A stretch of DNA of 64,000 nt. Source: Aminobacter ciceronei (lineage in GTDB: Bacteria; Pseudomonadota; Alphaproteobacteria; Rhizobiales; Rhizobiaceae). The notes below the pieces were generated by a model, which was not told the DNA's origin, made no database searches, and saw nothing but the letters and a program-made list of their open reading frames with translations. How positions within the stretch are numbered: position 1 is the stretch's first letter; each line of letters opens with the position of its first letter. Below, in pieces: positions 10,043 to 19,155 of this stretch. A program made the position numbers and the translations under genes. The stretch is taken from the NCBI RefSeq assembly GCF_014138625.1, contig NZ_JACJHY010000006.1:147930-211929 (forward strand). Reading direction: 5' to 3'.

Positions 10043-10111
10043 GCCCTGCCGGCCAGTCCGTCGTCTCATCAAAAGCAGCTTTCGGCTGCGTGACCCCGAA
10101 GTGAATTCGCC

Positions 10112-11677
10112 ATGACCGACCTGACCAGACTGACGATTGCCGAAGCGCGCGAGAAGCTGCGCGGCAAGGAGATCACCGCCACGGAGCTGACCGACGCCTA
10201 CGTCAAGGCGATCGATCAGGCCAACGCGACCTTCAACGCGTATGTCGCCACCACGCCTGAAAAGGCGCGCGAGATGGCCAAGGCGTCCGACGCCAGGCTC
10301 GCCAGGGGCGACGGCGGTGCGCTCGAGGGCATTCCGCTCGGCATCAAGGATCTGTTCGCCACCGAAGGCGTGCATACCCAGGCCTGCAGCCATGTGCTGG
10401 ACGGTTTCGAGCCGCGCTACGAATCGACGGTGACGGCCAATCTGTGGGCCGACGGTGCTGTCATGCTCGGCAAGCTCAACATGGACGAGTTCGCCATGGG
10501 CTCGTCCAACGAGACCTCCTATTACGGTCCAGTGATCAACCCGTGGCGGCGGTCGCGCACCGAGACGGTGGTGATGCCGACAACCCATCAAGGCGATGGC
10601 GGCTTCGTTGCATCAGGTGGCGCAAGGACCGCGCGCAGCTATGACAACATGCAACTTGTGCCAGGCGGCTCCTCGGGTGGCTCTGCGGCAGCCGTTTCGG
10701 CCTTCCTCTGCGCCGGTGCGACGGCCACCGACACGGGCGGCTCGATCCGCCAGCCGGCGGCCTTTACCGGCACTGTCGGCATCAAGCCGACCTATGGCCG
10801 TGTTTCGCGCTGGGGCACCGTTGCTTTCGCCTCGTCGCTCGATCAGGCCGGTCCGATCGCCCGCGACGTGCGCGACGCTGCGATCCTGCTCAAGTCGATG
10901 GCCTCCGTCGATGCCAAGGACACCACTTCGGTCGACTTGCCGGTGCCGGACTACGAAGCGGCGATCGGCAAGTCGGTCAAGGGCATGAAGATCGGCATTC
11001 CCAAGGAATACCGCGTCGACGGCATGCCCGAGGACATCGAGGCACTTTGGCAGAAGGGCATTGCCTGGCTCAGGGATGCCGGCGCCGAGATCGTCGATAT
11101 CTCGCTGCCGCATACCAAATACGCGCTGCCAGCCTATTACATCGTGGCGCCTGCCGAAGCGTCGTCGAACCTCGCTCGCTATGACGGCGTCCGCTACGGC
11201 CTGCGCGTGCCGGGCAAGGACATCATAGAGATGTACGAGAACACTCGCGCCGCCGGCTTCGGCCGCGAGGTCAAGCGCCGCATCATGATCGGCACCTATG
11301 TGCTGTCGGCCGGCTATTACGACGCCTACTACCTCCAGGCGCAGAAAGTGCGCACGCTGATCAAGCGCGACTTCGAACTGGCGTTTGCCGCCGGCGTCGA
11401 TGTCATCCTGACGCCGGCAACGCCTTCGGCCGCGTTCGGCGTCGCCGACGAGGACATGGCCGCAGATCCGGTCAAGATGTATCTCAACGACATCTTCACG
11501 GTGACGGTGAACATGGCCGGCCTGCCTGGCATCGCCGTCCCCGCCGGCCTCGACGGCCACGGCCTGCCGCTCGGCCTACAACTGATCGGGCGCCCGTTTG
11601 ACGAAGAGACGCTGTTCCAGACCGCTCATGTCATCGAGCAGGCCGCTGGCCGTTTCCAGCCGGACAAATGGTGGTAG
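10112..11677 (+). CDS. gatA: Glutamyl/aspartyl-tRNA amidotransferase subunit A with an insertion
   Basis: Amidase-signature subunit that generates ammonia from glutamine for tRNA transamidation. 521 residues. The Ser-cisSer-Lys triad is present: K79 in PLGIKDLF, cis-S187 in [13 protein letters not shown], and S211 in [11 protein letters not shown]. The spacing K79 to cis-Ser is 108 residues, against 75 in the S. aureus enzyme (K79, S154, S178), while cis-Ser to nucleophile remains 24. About 33 extra residues therefore lie between VINPW (145) and LVPGG (182), rich in Gly, Thr and Arg. I recall a similar insertion in Mesorhizobium GatA, so it is probably clade-specific. Confidence 0.96.
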   Translation: MTDLTRLTIAEAREKLRGKEITATELTDAYVKAIDQANATFNAYVATTPEKAREMAKASDARLARGDGGALEGIPLGIKDLFATEGVHTQACSHVLDGFEPRYESTVTANLWADGAVMLGKLNMDEFAMGSSNETSYYGPVINPWRRSRTETVVMPTTHQGDGGFVASGGARTARSYDNMQLVPGGSSGGSAAAVSAFLCAGATATDTGGSIRQPAAFTGTVGIKPTYGRVSRWGTVAFASSLDQAGPIARDVRDAAILLKSMASVDAKDTTSVDLPVPDYEAAIGKSVKGMKIGIPKEYRVDGMPEDIEALWQKGIAWLRDAGAEIVDISLPHTKYALPAYYIVAPAEASSNLARYDGVRYGLRVPGKDIIEMYENTRAAGFGREVKRRIMIGTYVLSAGYYDAYYLQAQKVRTLIKRDFELAFAAGVDVILTPATPSAAFGVADEDMAADPVKMYLNDIFTVTVNMAGLPGIAVPAGLDGHGLPLGLQLIGRPFDEETLFQTAHVIEQAAGRFQPDKWW

Positions 11678-11770
11678 GCGTATAGCGCCTATCAGCCGAA
11701 GCCGGGCACGTGTCAGCTGTCCAGTCGAGCAAGTCCGGGGTCGTACTTTGCGGGCTGACATAGTAGTGGA

Positions 11771-12607
11771 TTGGAGGGGGCTCCATTCCACTACGGACGG
11801 CATATCGGTTTGTTCTTCTATCTCTCCAAGATCTTCTGGTTCTTCGCCCAGCCGCTCAATTTCGCAATCTTCCTGCTTGCGGCCGGGCTCGTTGCCAGCT
11901 TCTTCGGGCGCCGGCGCCTCTTCCGCATTGCGACTTTCGCCTCGCTGATGATTCTGGCCCTCGCGACCTGGACCTCGCTTGGCTCGCTGATGCTCAATCC
12001 GTTGGAAGAGCGGTTCCAGCGACCAGCCCAGCCGGCCAGGGTCGACGGCATCATCGTGCTCGGTGGCGGCTTCGAGGGCGCGATCAATCTGGTGCGGGGC
12101 GGCTATGAGCTCAACAGCGGTGGCGACCGCATGGTCGAGACGGCGATCCTTGCCAGGCGCTATCCCGATGCGAAGGTCGTCATTTCAGGCGGCACAGGAA
12201 CGCTGGTACTCGAAGGCGAAGGCGATGCCGACACGGCGCCGCGCCTGCTCGAAGCGCTCGGGGTGGCGCGCGACAGGCTGATTCTCGAAAACCGTTCGCG
12301 GAACACTTACGAAAATGCGCTGTTCTCCAAGGAGATGGTGACGCCAAAGCCTGGCGAGACGTGGCTGCTGGTCACCTCGGCCTTCCACATGCCGCGTTCG
12401 ATGGCGCTGTTTGCCAAGGCCGGTTTCGATGTCACCGCCTGGCCTGTCGACTACCGGACATCGGGCGAAGAGGGCGTCGGCCTGTTCACCGACAACCCCG
12501 CCGATTCGCTGCAGAACACGACGATGGCGATGCGCGAATGGATCGGCCTTCTCGCCTACTGGCTGTCGGGTCGAATCGACGATCCGTTTCCAGGCCCGAA
12601 ATCCTGA
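11771..12607 (+). CDS. YdcF/SanA family protein (DUF218)
   Basis: Membrane-anchored protein of about 278 residues with two N-terminal hydrophobic segments followed by a DUF218 domain (about residues 88-250): VDGIIVLGGGFEG, AKVVISGGTG, ENRSRNTYENALF and TSAFHMPRSMALF. Relatives such as ElyC and SanA act in envelope integrity, including undecaprenyl-phosphate metabolism, but the exact reaction is unsettled. The start is uncertain: TTG at 11771, or TTG at 11810, which would give the more usual N-terminus (M)FFYLSKIFWFF. Its last 52 bases overlap the convergent DUF599 gene. Confidence 0.85.
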   Translation: MEGAPFHYGRHIGLFFYLSKIFWFFAQPLNFAIFLLAAGLVASFFGRRRLFRIATFASLMILALATWTSLGSLMLNPLEERFQRPAQPARVDGIIVLGGGFEGAINLVRGGYELNSGGDRMVETAILARRYPDAKVVISGGTGTLVLEGEGDADTAPRLLEALGVARDRLILENRSRNTYENALFSKEMVTPKPGETWLLVTSAFHMPRSMALFAKAGFDVTAWPVDYRTSGEEGVGLFTDNPADSLQNTTMAMREWIGLLAYWLSGRIDDPFPGPKS

Positions 12608-13314
12608 ACCAGCACCGCCTTGCGAGCCTCGGAAAAGAACTGGCGTCTGATCAGCACCGCGAGCAGCACCACTGTGGTGACGAAGAAGACGCGCGCGTCG
12701 ACGAACCAGCCGAGATAGCCGATCGAGAAAAACACGCCGCGCAGGCCGGCGTTGAAATGCTTGCCGGCCAGCTGGTTCATCCGGGTCGCCCGCATGACTG
12801 CGACGTCGATCGCCGCGTTGGGCTCGCTGCCGGGGCTGAGCTGGGGAACGGCGCCGATCAGGATCGAGCAGTAGTTGAACAGCCGGTAGGCCCAGCCGAA
12901 CTTGAAGAACGAATAGGCCAGGATGACGATCAGGCCGATGACCTTGATCTCGAACAGTGGCCGTGCGGTGGCGCCTGCAAGCGGCACGTCGCTCAAGATG
13001 GCCAGAACGCGATCGGAGGCGCCAAGCAGGGCAAAGCAGCCGCCGACGGCAATCAGCGAGCTGGAGGCGAAGAAGGCGGTGCCTTGCTGCAGCCCGTTCA
13101 TGATCGAGGTGTCGACGATCCTGACCTCGCGCCGAGCCATCGTCGCCATCCAGGCGGCACGTTGGGCGTTCATCGCCCGCGTCAGCGACATGCGCGTGAC
13201 AATATGGCCTTCGGCGCCAAGGGCATGAAATACCCAGCCGGCGAGGAAGAACGCCAGTGCCGCGATGTCGAGAGCGCCCAATGGGCCGGTCATGGAAACG
13301 GAATCGTTGATCAT
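12556..13314 (-). CDS. DUF599 family membrane protein
   Basis: Protein of 252 residues with about four to five membrane segments: near residues 15-33, 82-100, 122-142 and 200-222. The overall pattern is that of DUF599, an uncharacterised family widespread in Alphaproteobacteria; conserved parts include MSLTRAMNAQRAAWM near residue 42 and HFNAGLRGVFFSIGYLGWF near 187. Its 3' end overlaps the DUF218 gene tail to tail. No function can be given. Confidence 0.82.
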   Translation of the reverse strand: MINDSVSMTGPLGALDIAALAFFLAGWVFHALGAEGHIVTRMSLTRAMNAQRAAWMATMARREVRIVDTSIMNGLQQGTAFFASSSLIAVGGCFALLGASDRVLAILSDVPLAGATARPLFEIKVIGLIVILAYSFFKFGWAYRLFNYCSILIGAVPQLSPGSEPNAAIDVAVMRATRMNQLAGKHFNAGLRGVFFSIGYLGWFVDARVFFVTTVVLLAVLIRRQFFSEARKAVLVQDFGPGNGSSIRPDSQ

Positions 13315-13598
13315 CCAGTGCAGGCTAGCATGTGCGCCGCACCTATTTCGAGATCATCTGCCTGCCACGGCAGTGTCACAGGTGTTTAGAAAGCGTGAAT
13401 CGTGAATTCGGCATAAGTGCCTGATTTGATTAAAAATGGATTGATGGCCGCATGGCTGCCATGCAGATTTCGCCATGCTTTGGCCATTTTTTGCAATTGC
13501 GAAGGCGCGCGCAAAGGCGTATCCAGCAGGCAACTCGGCCGCGTGCTGAGGCGGACCCACCGCCCGCTGACCGAACCACAAGGATCTTGCTAAACATC

Positions 13599-13727
13599 AT
13601 GGATGACGGCGTTCAGAAATCCTGCTGGGGCCTTACGGCCAAGGCAGTGATTGGCTTTGCAGGTTTTCTTCTTATTGCCTGGCTGGTGAGCGGTGCCGAA
13701 ACGGCAGCTGTCGTGGCCGCCGGCTGA
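13599..13727 (+). CDS. Predicted 42-residue single-span membrane peptide
   Basis: Short open frame beginning MDDGVQKSCWGLTAKAVIGF, with one hydrophobic span (about residues 14-33) and a small Ala/Val/Gly tail. It stops 24 bases before a textbook intrinsic terminator. Such a free-standing terminator implies a transcript ending here, and no other gene fits it on the plus strand. The ribosome-binding site is weak (AAGGA is about 14 bases upstream). The frame could be extended upstream to 13452, but that part looks non-coding. I do not recognise a family. Confidence 0.5.
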   Translation: MDDGVQKSCWGLTAKAVIGFAGFLLIAWLVSGAETAAVVAAG

Positions 13728-13751
13728 TCGAAAATCGCCAGGATTGGATAC

Positions 13752-13779
13752 AAAAAGCGCGGCTGGGCCGCGCTTTTTT
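13752..13779 (+). terminator. Intrinsic terminator after the 42-residue peptide
   Basis: Stem GCGCGGC / GCCGCGC with a three-base loop, flanked by a run of A on the left and six T on the right. With its A-run it could also work in the opposite direction, but no gene converges from the right (sdaA is on the plus strand). Confidence 0.85.
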
Positions 13780-13923
13780 GCTATATGGCCTTGCGTTGTC
13801 AGGCGGTTTTTTCAAATGTCGCGCGCTGAGCAAACCACGTCGGATCGCGCCTAGCCACAGACGTGAAAAGGGCGGAATGATCGTATACGCGACATGAGCC
13901 GCCGACGTCGCAGGGAGTGAGAT

Positions 13924-15327
13924 TTGTTTCTTTCGGTATTCGACCTGTTCAAGATCGGCATTGGTCCGTCGAGCTCGCACACGATGGGGCCGATGACGGC
14001 GGCCGCGCGTTTTCTTGACGAGATCCTCACCGGCGACTGGCCGCGCCCGGCCGGCGCCAAGGTCGACCGCGTCGGCGCCAGCCTGCACGGTTCGCTCGCC
14101 TATACCGGCGTCGGCCACGGAACCGACCGCGCCGTCATGCTCGGCCTCTACGGGCTGACCCCTGTCACCGTCGACCCGGACCAGACGGACGGCATCGTCG
14201 AGCAGATCTCGCGCGACAAGCGTGTGTCGCCGGAGGGCCATCCGTCCTATCGCTTCGATCCGGGCATCGATCTTGTGCTCGACAAGAAGACGCCACTGCT
14301 CGGCCACGCTAACGGCATGGCGTTTTACGCTTATGACGCGAGCGACCGCCTGCTGCTCAAGCGCATCTATTACTCCATCGGCGGCGGCTTCGTCGTTTCA
14401 GAGGAAGAGCTGCAGCGCATGAAGGCCAAGACCGCGGCTCCGGCGGCGGGCAAGCGTGTGCCCTATCCGTTTGCGAATGCCGTCGAAATGCTGGCTATGG
14501 CGTCGCGGAGCGGGCTCTCCATTGCCGAGATGAAGCGCGCCAATGAAGAAATCCACATGCAGCGCGCTGATCTCGATGCCGGTCTTGATGCCGTCTGGGA
14601 CGCAATGAGCCGCTGTATCGACCGTGGCCTGTCGCAGGACGGTATCATGCCGGGCGGCCTCAAGGTTCGTCGTCGCGCCCGCCAGCTGCACGACAAGCTG
14701 CAGGAGCAGTGGAGCCAGAACCGGCCCAACCCGCTGCTTGCCAATGACTGGCTGTCGATCTACGCCATGGCCGTCAACGAAGAGAATGCCGCCGGCGGCC
14801 GTGTCGTCACGGCGCCCACCAACGGTGCTGCCGGCACGCTGCCGGCCGTCCTGCGCTACTGGCTGCATTTCCATGTCGAGGCGGACAAGGACAGCATCCG
14901 CGACTTCCTGCTGACTGCAGCCGCCGTGGGCGGCATCATCAAGACCAACGCCTCCATTTCCGGCGCCGAGGTCGGCTGCCAGGGCGAGGTCGGCTCGGCG
15001 TCGGCGATGGCGGCGGCCGGGCTGTGCGCCGTCATGGGCGGTACACCCGAGCAGGTCGAGAACGCCGCCGAGATCGCGCTCGAACACCATCTCGGCATGA
15101 CCTGCGATCCCGTCGGCGGCCTTGTCCAGGTGCCGTGCATCGAGCGCAACGCGCTCGGCGCGGTCAAGGCGGTCACCGCGGCCTCGCTCGCCATCAAGGG
15201 CGACGGCAAGCATTTCGTGCCGCTCGACGCCGCCATCGAGACGATGCGCCAGACCGGCATGGACATGAGCGAGAAGTACAAGGAAACCAGCCTTGGCGGT
15301 CTCGCGGTCAACGTCGTCGAGTGCTGA
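13924..15327 (+). CDS. sdaA: L-serine ammonia-lyase (iron-sulfur type)
   Basis: Deaminates L-serine to pyruvate and ammonia in the cytoplasm. Single-chain enzyme of 467 residues: beta domain at the N-terminus ([18 protein letters not shown]) and alpha domain in the C-terminal half. The cysteines of the [4Fe-4S] cluster are visible at C352 (GCQGEVGSA), C394 (TCDPVGG) and C405 (VPCIERN). Translation starts at TTG 13924, preceded by an AGGGAG ribosome-binding site at about 13911-13916. It is monocistronic or leads into the DUF1489 gene 90 bases downstream. Confidence 0.96.
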   Translation: MFLSVFDLFKIGIGPSSSHTMGPMTAAARFLDEILTGDWPRPAGAKVDRVGASLHGSLAYTGVGHGTDRAVMLGLYGLTPVTVDPDQTDGIVEQISRDKRVSPEGHPSYRFDPGIDLVLDKKTPLLGHANGMAFYAYDASDRLLLKRIYYSIGGGFVVSEEELQRMKAKTAAPAAGKRVPYPFANAVEMLAMASRSGLSIAEMKRANEEIHMQRADLDAGLDAVWDAMSRCIDRGLSQDGIMPGGLKVRRRARQLHDKLQEQWSQNRPNPLLANDWLSIYAMAVNEENAAGGRVVTAPTNGAAGTLPAVLRYWLHFHVEADKDSIRDFLLTAAAVGGIIKTNASISGAEVGCQGEVGSASAMAAAGLCAVMGGTPEQVENAAEIALEHHLGMTCDPVGGLVQVPCIERNALGAVKAVTAASLAIKGDGKHFVPLDAAIETMRQTGMDMSEKYKETSLGGLAVNVVEC

Positions 15328-15417
15328 GGGTGTCCGACGGGCTGGCCCAACGGGCCAGCCTGTGCAAAACCACTGGCGGCGTTGAATGCGTCTGACGGAG
15401 ACGCTAGTTTTCAGCCC

Positions 15418-15855
15418 ATGTCACTGAACATGCTAAAGCTCTGCGTCGGCTGCGACAGCGTCGAGGATCTCGAGGAATGGATCGCCTTCCGCTTGGACGA
15501 GCGCAGGCGCAATGGCGAGCCGGTGGAGCAGTTCCACACCACGCGCATGGTGCCGACCCGCGGTGCCGAACTGACGTCGGGTGGCTCGCTCTACTGGGTT
15601 ATCAAGGGCAACGTTCAGTGCCGCCAGCGCTTGCTGGAAATCCGGCCCTTCACCGATGCAGAAGGCATTGGCCGTTGCCATCTCATTCTCGAGCCGACCG
15701 TTGTGCGCACCGACTGGCAGCCGCGCCGCGCCTTCCAGGGCTGGCGCTACCTCAAGCCGGTAGATGCGCCGGCCGATCTCGGCCAGGGCAATGCAGCGCT
15801 GGCCGAAATGCCGCCAAAGCTGCGGCTCGAACTTGCCGAACTCGGGCTACTCTAA
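15418..15855 (+). CDS. DUF1489 family protein
   Basis: Soluble protein of 145 residues from the ATG at 15418 (MSLNMLKLCVGCDSVEDL). The family is small, conserved in Alphaproteobacteria and without assigned function; characteristic parts are HTTRMVPTRG, GSLYWVIKGNVQCRQRLL and RAFQGWRYL. An upstream TTG at 15382 would add 12 residues but has poor support. It precedes the VWA and J-domain pair on the same strand by about 65 bases. Confidence 0.85.
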   Translation: MSLNMLKLCVGCDSVEDLEEWIAFRLDERRRNGEPVEQFHTTRMVPTRGAELTSGGSLYWVIKGNVQCRQRLLEIRPFTDAEGIGRCHLILEPTVVRTDWQPRRAFQGWRYLKPVDAPADLGQGNAALAEMPPKLRLELAELGLL

Positions 15856-15921
15856 CTCGGGTGCCGAAGCCCGCAACGACGGGCTTGCAAGCTATCGCGC
15901 GCCGCCACATCTTCTTTGGTG

Positions 15922-16653
15922 ATGAGCGACCAAAGCAAACCTCCGGCTACGTCAGCCAATCACCCGCCGGTCGAGCGCCGTTCGGATTCCGCGGCGATCG
16001 ACGCATTCGTGCGCCAGGCGCGCGCGCTGGCCACCGGCAAGGCCAATGGTCGACTGGTGCTGGCGCTCGACGCCACGATGAGCCGGCAGCCGACCTGGGA
16101 TCTCGCCTGTGAATTGCAGGGCCAGATGTTCGACGCCGTCGGCAACACCGGCAGGTTGAACGTGCAGCTTGTCTATTTCCGCGGGCTTGGCGAATGCCGG
16201 GCGTCCAAATTTGTTGCCGAGACGGCGTCACTCAAGCAGCTGATGACGTCCATCCAGTGCCGCAGCGGTCAGACGCAGGTCGGCAAGGTGCTGGCGCATG
16301 CGCTCAAGGAGACGTCGTCCGCCAAGGTCGATGCGCTGGTCTACATCGGCGATGCGATGGAAGAGAACATCGACGAACTGGCCGAAAAGGCCGGCAAACT
16401 TGGCTTGTTAGGCGTTCCGGCCTTCGTCTTCCAGGAAGGCCATGACGCAGACGCCGAGCGCGCCTTCAAGGAGATCGCGCGGCTCAGCAAGGGCGCCTGG
16501 TTCCGCTTTGACCGCAAGGCCGCGGCGACCTTGTCGAAGCTTTTGTCCGCGGTCGCCGTCTTTGCCACGGGCGGCATCAAGGCGCTGGAGGCGAGGGGCC
16601 GTCCCGAGGACATTCTGATGATCGAGCATTTGAGGAGCGGCAAGGCGCCATGA
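15922..16653 (+). CDS. VWA-like domain protein
   Basis: Cytoplasmic protein of about 243 residues with no signal peptide. From about residue 45 it has a von Willebrand A-like fold: RLVLALDATMS is a DxTxS variant of the MIDAS motif DxSxS, the conserved Thr is probably in SGQTQVGK, and the late Asp is in YIGDAMEEN. The N-terminus is polar and rich in Ser and Pro. It overlaps the following J-domain gene by four bases (ATGA), so the two are translationally coupled. The substrate is unknown; a metal-dependent protein-protein contact is the family expectation. Confidence 0.8.
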   Translation: MSDQSKPPATSANHPPVERRSDSAAIDAFVRQARALATGKANGRLVLALDATMSRQPTWDLACELQGQMFDAVGNTGRLNVQLVYFRGLGECRASKFVAETASLKQLMTSIQCRSGQTQVGKVLAHALKETSSAKVDALVYIGDAMEENIDELAEKAGKLGLLGVPAFVFQEGHDADAERAFKEIARLSKGAWFRFDRKAAATLSKLLSAVAVFATGGIKALEARGRPEDILMIEHLRSGKAP

Positions 16654-17345
16654 CAGTTCTCGCCGTCCTCGCCGCTGTCCTGGTATTTTCGACGCTGGCC
16701 GTCACCATCTTCTTGCGCGCAGATGCGACCCAGCTCGCCAGGGCGCTGAAGATGGCAGGGCCATTGGCGCTGGGGCTGGTTGGCGTGGTTCTGTTGCTGT
16801 TGGGTCGGGCAGCCGTCGGCGGCGGCCTGATCTCCGCGGCCCTGGCCTGGTATGCGGCCGGAAGGAGGGGGGCTTCTACCAGTCGAACGCCGGGGCGGCG
16901 TTCGACCGTAAGGACCGCGGCGCTCGAAATGGAGCTTGATCACGACACAGGTGGCCTGCAGGGGTTCGTCCTGGCCGGCCACCAGGAAGGCAAGTCACTC
17001 GCCTCACTCGGCCTTACTGAACTCAAGGCACTCTACAAGGAACTGTCCGGCGATCCGGAAAGCCTACAGCTACTTGAGACCTATCTTGACGGCCGCTTTC
17101 CCGTTTGGCGAGAAGACGCGCAACCTGACCGAGACGACGGGCAGCGTGTTGCGCCAAGTTCTGGCGCCATGACTAAGGAGGAGGCCTACAAGGTCCTTGG
17201 TCTTGAAGCGGGGGCCGCCGCGGCGGATGTCCGCAAGGCGCATCGACGACTGATTCAGCGCCTGCATCCCGATCTCGGAGGCTCGTCTTTCCTCGCGGCG
17301 AGGATCAACGAAGCCAAGGACGTCCTTCTCTCCGATCATCACTAG
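16650..17345 (+). CDS. Membrane-anchored J-domain protein
   Basis: 231 residues. Two hydrophobic segments at the N-terminus (about 1-22 and 36-68), an Arg/Ser-rich linker, a middle part beginning near residue 92 (LEMELDHDTGGLQGFVLAG), and a C-terminal J-domain (about 174-229) with the HPD motif in QRLHPDLGGS. The late, C-terminal J-domain on a membrane anchor is the DjlA/Pam18-like layout, expected to recruit DnaK to the membrane. It is coupled to the VWA-like protein upstream, which suggests a joint role that cannot be named from sequence. Confidence 0.85.
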   Translation: MTVLAVLAAVLVFSTLAVTIFLRADATQLARALKMAGPLALGLVGVVLLLLGRAAVGGGLISAALAWYAAGRRGASTSRTPGRRSTVRTAALEMELDHDTGGLQGFVLAGHQEGKSLASLGLTELKALYKELSGDPESLQLLETYLDGRFPVWREDAQPDRDDGQRVAPSSGAMTKEEAYKVLGLEAGAAAADVRKAHRRLIQRLHPDLGGSSFLAARINEAKDVLLSDHH

Positions 17346-17386
17346 ACTCTCCTACGACACAGAACTTTCCAGGAGGTTGGGGGCGC

Positions 17387-18883
17387 CTACTGCGCGATGG
17401 CGTAGCAGGCGATCTTCTTCTTCTTCAGTGCGTTGCAGGCATTCCAGGCGGAGTCCTTGGATTCAAAGCCGGCAAAGCGGGCACGGAAGTAGGTCACGCC
17501 GCCCTTTTCGAAGGGCACGGTGAAGGGCGAAGCCTTGGCTAGTGCTGCTCCAGCCTGCTTTGCCGTCTTGTCGAGGATGGCACGCGCCTCGCCGTCGCTC
17601 GGCGACGACGCGACCTGGATCGCCCAGCCCGACGGGACTGACGCGGTTTTCATCTGGTCGAGGGCCTGGACGGCCGGAGCGCGCTCTTCTGCGTAGGCCT
17701 GCTCGACGCCCTCAGCGGGAGCGCGATCCTTGGCCTTGCGGATCTGGAACGGAATCTTGCCGCCGAAACGTTCGGTCGAAGCCATGGCGATCTTCGGCTC
17801 GGTGGTGCGTGCGATGACCGGCTTCGGAGCGGGCACGGCAGCAGCCACGACAACTTCGTCGCTCTCGGCGGCCTCATCGGCGGAAGCGTCGGCGACGACG
17901 ATCTCCTCGGCTTCCGGGCGCATGTCGGGCGTCGGCGCATTGCGCTTGGGCAGCTGAGCCTTGGCGACCGCGACGGCCGGCATCGGCGTATCGGTCTTGG
18001 CGATCAGGTCGCCACCGCCGCGCTTCGAGGCCTGCGGCATGTAGGTCTTGATCAGTTCAGCCATCTTGTTGTCACGGCTGGCGCCGCTGGTGCCGCCGAG
18101 AACCACGGCGACGATGCGGCGGTTGCCGTCCTGCACCGACGAGACCAGGTTGAAGCCCGAGGCGCGGGTGTAGCCGGTCTTGATGCCGTCGACGCCCTTG
18201 ATGCGGCCGAGCAGGCGATTGTGGTTGGCGATACGCTGGCGACCGAAGGCGAAGGAGCGCGTCGAGAAGTAGCTGTAATATTGCGGGAAATGCTCGCGCA
18301 ACGCGATGCCGAGCTTGGCCATGTCGCGTGCGGTGGTGAACTGGGCGGTGTTGGGCAGGCCGTTGGCATTGCGGAACACGGTGCCCTTCATGCCTAGGCT
18401 GCGTGCCTTGGCGGTCATCATGCGGGCGAAGTTTTCTTCCGAGCCGCCGATCATTTCGCCGAGCGCGGTCGAGGCATCGTTCGCCGAGCGCGTGATGAGC
18501 GAGAGAATCGCTGCTTCGACGCTGATCGAACCGCCTGCCTTGACGCCGATCTTGGTCGGCGGCTCGGCGGCTGCGTTCTTGGAAAACACGACCTTGGTAT
18601 CTTTCTGGATTCGACCCTTCGAAAGCGCCTCGAAGGTCAGATAGAGCGTCATCATCTTGGTCAGCGACGCCGGATAGCGCCGGGAATCGGCACTCGAGGA
18701 GTGAAGGGTTTCACCGGTGTTCGCATCGACGACGATCGCTGCGTAGCGACTGTCCCTGGTCGCCTTGGCTGCAGAAACAGGAGCCACCGACGCCATCCCT
18801 ATGGCTGCGGCGAGGGTGAAAACCATGAACGATTTGATGGAGATGGCCGACTTGAGCACTTTACCCGGCAACGCTTGACGCAC
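17387..18883 (-). CDS. D-alanyl-D-alanine carboxypeptidase with SPOR domain
   Basis: Penicillin-binding protein of peptidase family S11, exported to the periplasm, where it trims the terminal D-Ala of muropeptides. 498 residues: signal peptide (about 1-39, ending PVSAAKA), catalytic domain with S73-L-T-K76, SAN in TRSANDAST and KTG in GIKTGYTRAS, a Pro/Glu/Ala-rich linker (about 305-415), and a C-terminal SPOR domain (about 420-497) that binds denuded septal glycan. Starts at GTG 18883; the ribosome-binding site is weak. The SPOR domain suggests recruitment to the division site. An inverted repeat lies about 80-100 bases upstream. Confidence 0.93.
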   Translation of the reverse strand: MRQALPGKVLKSAISIKSFMVFTLAAAIGMASVAPVSAAKATRDSRYAAIVVDANTGETLHSSSADSRRYPASLTKMMTLYLTFEALSKGRIQKDTKVVFSKNAAAEPPTKIGVKAGGSISVEAAILSLITRSANDASTALGEMIGGSEENFARMMTAKARSLGMKGTVFRNANGLPNTAQFTTARDMAKLGIALREHFPQYYSYFSTRSFAFGRQRIANHNRLLGRIKGVDGIKTGYTRASGFNLVSSVQDGNRRIVAVVLGGTSGASRDNKMAELIKTYMPQASKRGGGDLIAKTDTPMPAVAVAKAQLPKRNAPTPDMRPEAEEIVVADASADEAAESDEVVVAAAVPAPKPVIARTTEPKIAMASTERFGGKIPFQIRKAKDRAPAEGVEQAYAEERAPAVQALDQMKTASVPSGWAIQVASSPSDGEARAILDKTAKQAGAALAKASPFTVPFEKGGVTYFRARFAGFESKDSAWNACNALKKKKIACYAIAQ

Positions 18884-18961
18884 TGTTACACCCTTGAATT
18901 ATTGTTGCATGTGGGGCGGCAAAGGTTCCTGCCCCGTATCGATGCACAGTAGGGTCACAGC

Positions 18962-18984
18962 GTTACCAATCCGTTTATGGTAAC
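18962..18984. repeat. Inverted repeat upstream of the D,D-carboxypeptidase gene
   Basis: Perfect 7-base arms GTTACCA (18962-18968) and TGGTAAC (18978-18984) with a 9-base spacer, in the intergenic region shared by the carboxypeptidase gene (minus) and the phasin gene (plus). Position and symmetry fit a binding site for a dimeric regulator of the carboxypeptidase gene. No regulator can be assigned. Confidence 0.45.
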
Positions 18985-19072
18985 CGGCTCGTTCACACTT
19001 TTGCTTGGGCTTTAGTCTAACTTTACCGAACGGGATCGTCGCTTCGGGCGGTATGGAATGACGCGGGGTCAG

Positions 19073-19101
19073 TTGACATTTTGTGCGCTGCACAATATCT
19101 A
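19073..19101 (+). promoter_or_regulatory. Phasin promoter with overlapping palindromic operator
   Basis: A perfect -35 TTGACA (19073-19078), a 17-base spacer and TATCTA (19096-19101) as -10. Inside the spacer lies the palindrome TTGTGCGCTGCACAA (19081-19095), and a further half-like element GCTGCATCGCACAA follows the -10 (about 19103-19116). TGC-N-GCA palindromes in phasin promoters are typical targets of PhaR/AniA, the repressor that senses polyhydroxybutyrate. Repression by occlusion of RNA polymerase is inferred from the overlap. Confidence 0.7.
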
Positions 19102-19155
19102 GGCTGCATCGCACAATCACATAGCGCAGCGCGCGGAACCCGAAAGGATGCAGCG

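Noticed and set aside
10547..10654. GatA insertion as an intein or mobile element
   Set aside because: Only about 33 residues, no splice-junction residues, no flanking duplication, and a similar insertion is recalled from Mesorhizobium GatA.
12361..13389. 342-codon plus-strand frame across the DUF218/DUF599 junction
   Set aside because: It is the antisense shadow of DUF599 with Gln/His/Asp-rich composition and no domain.
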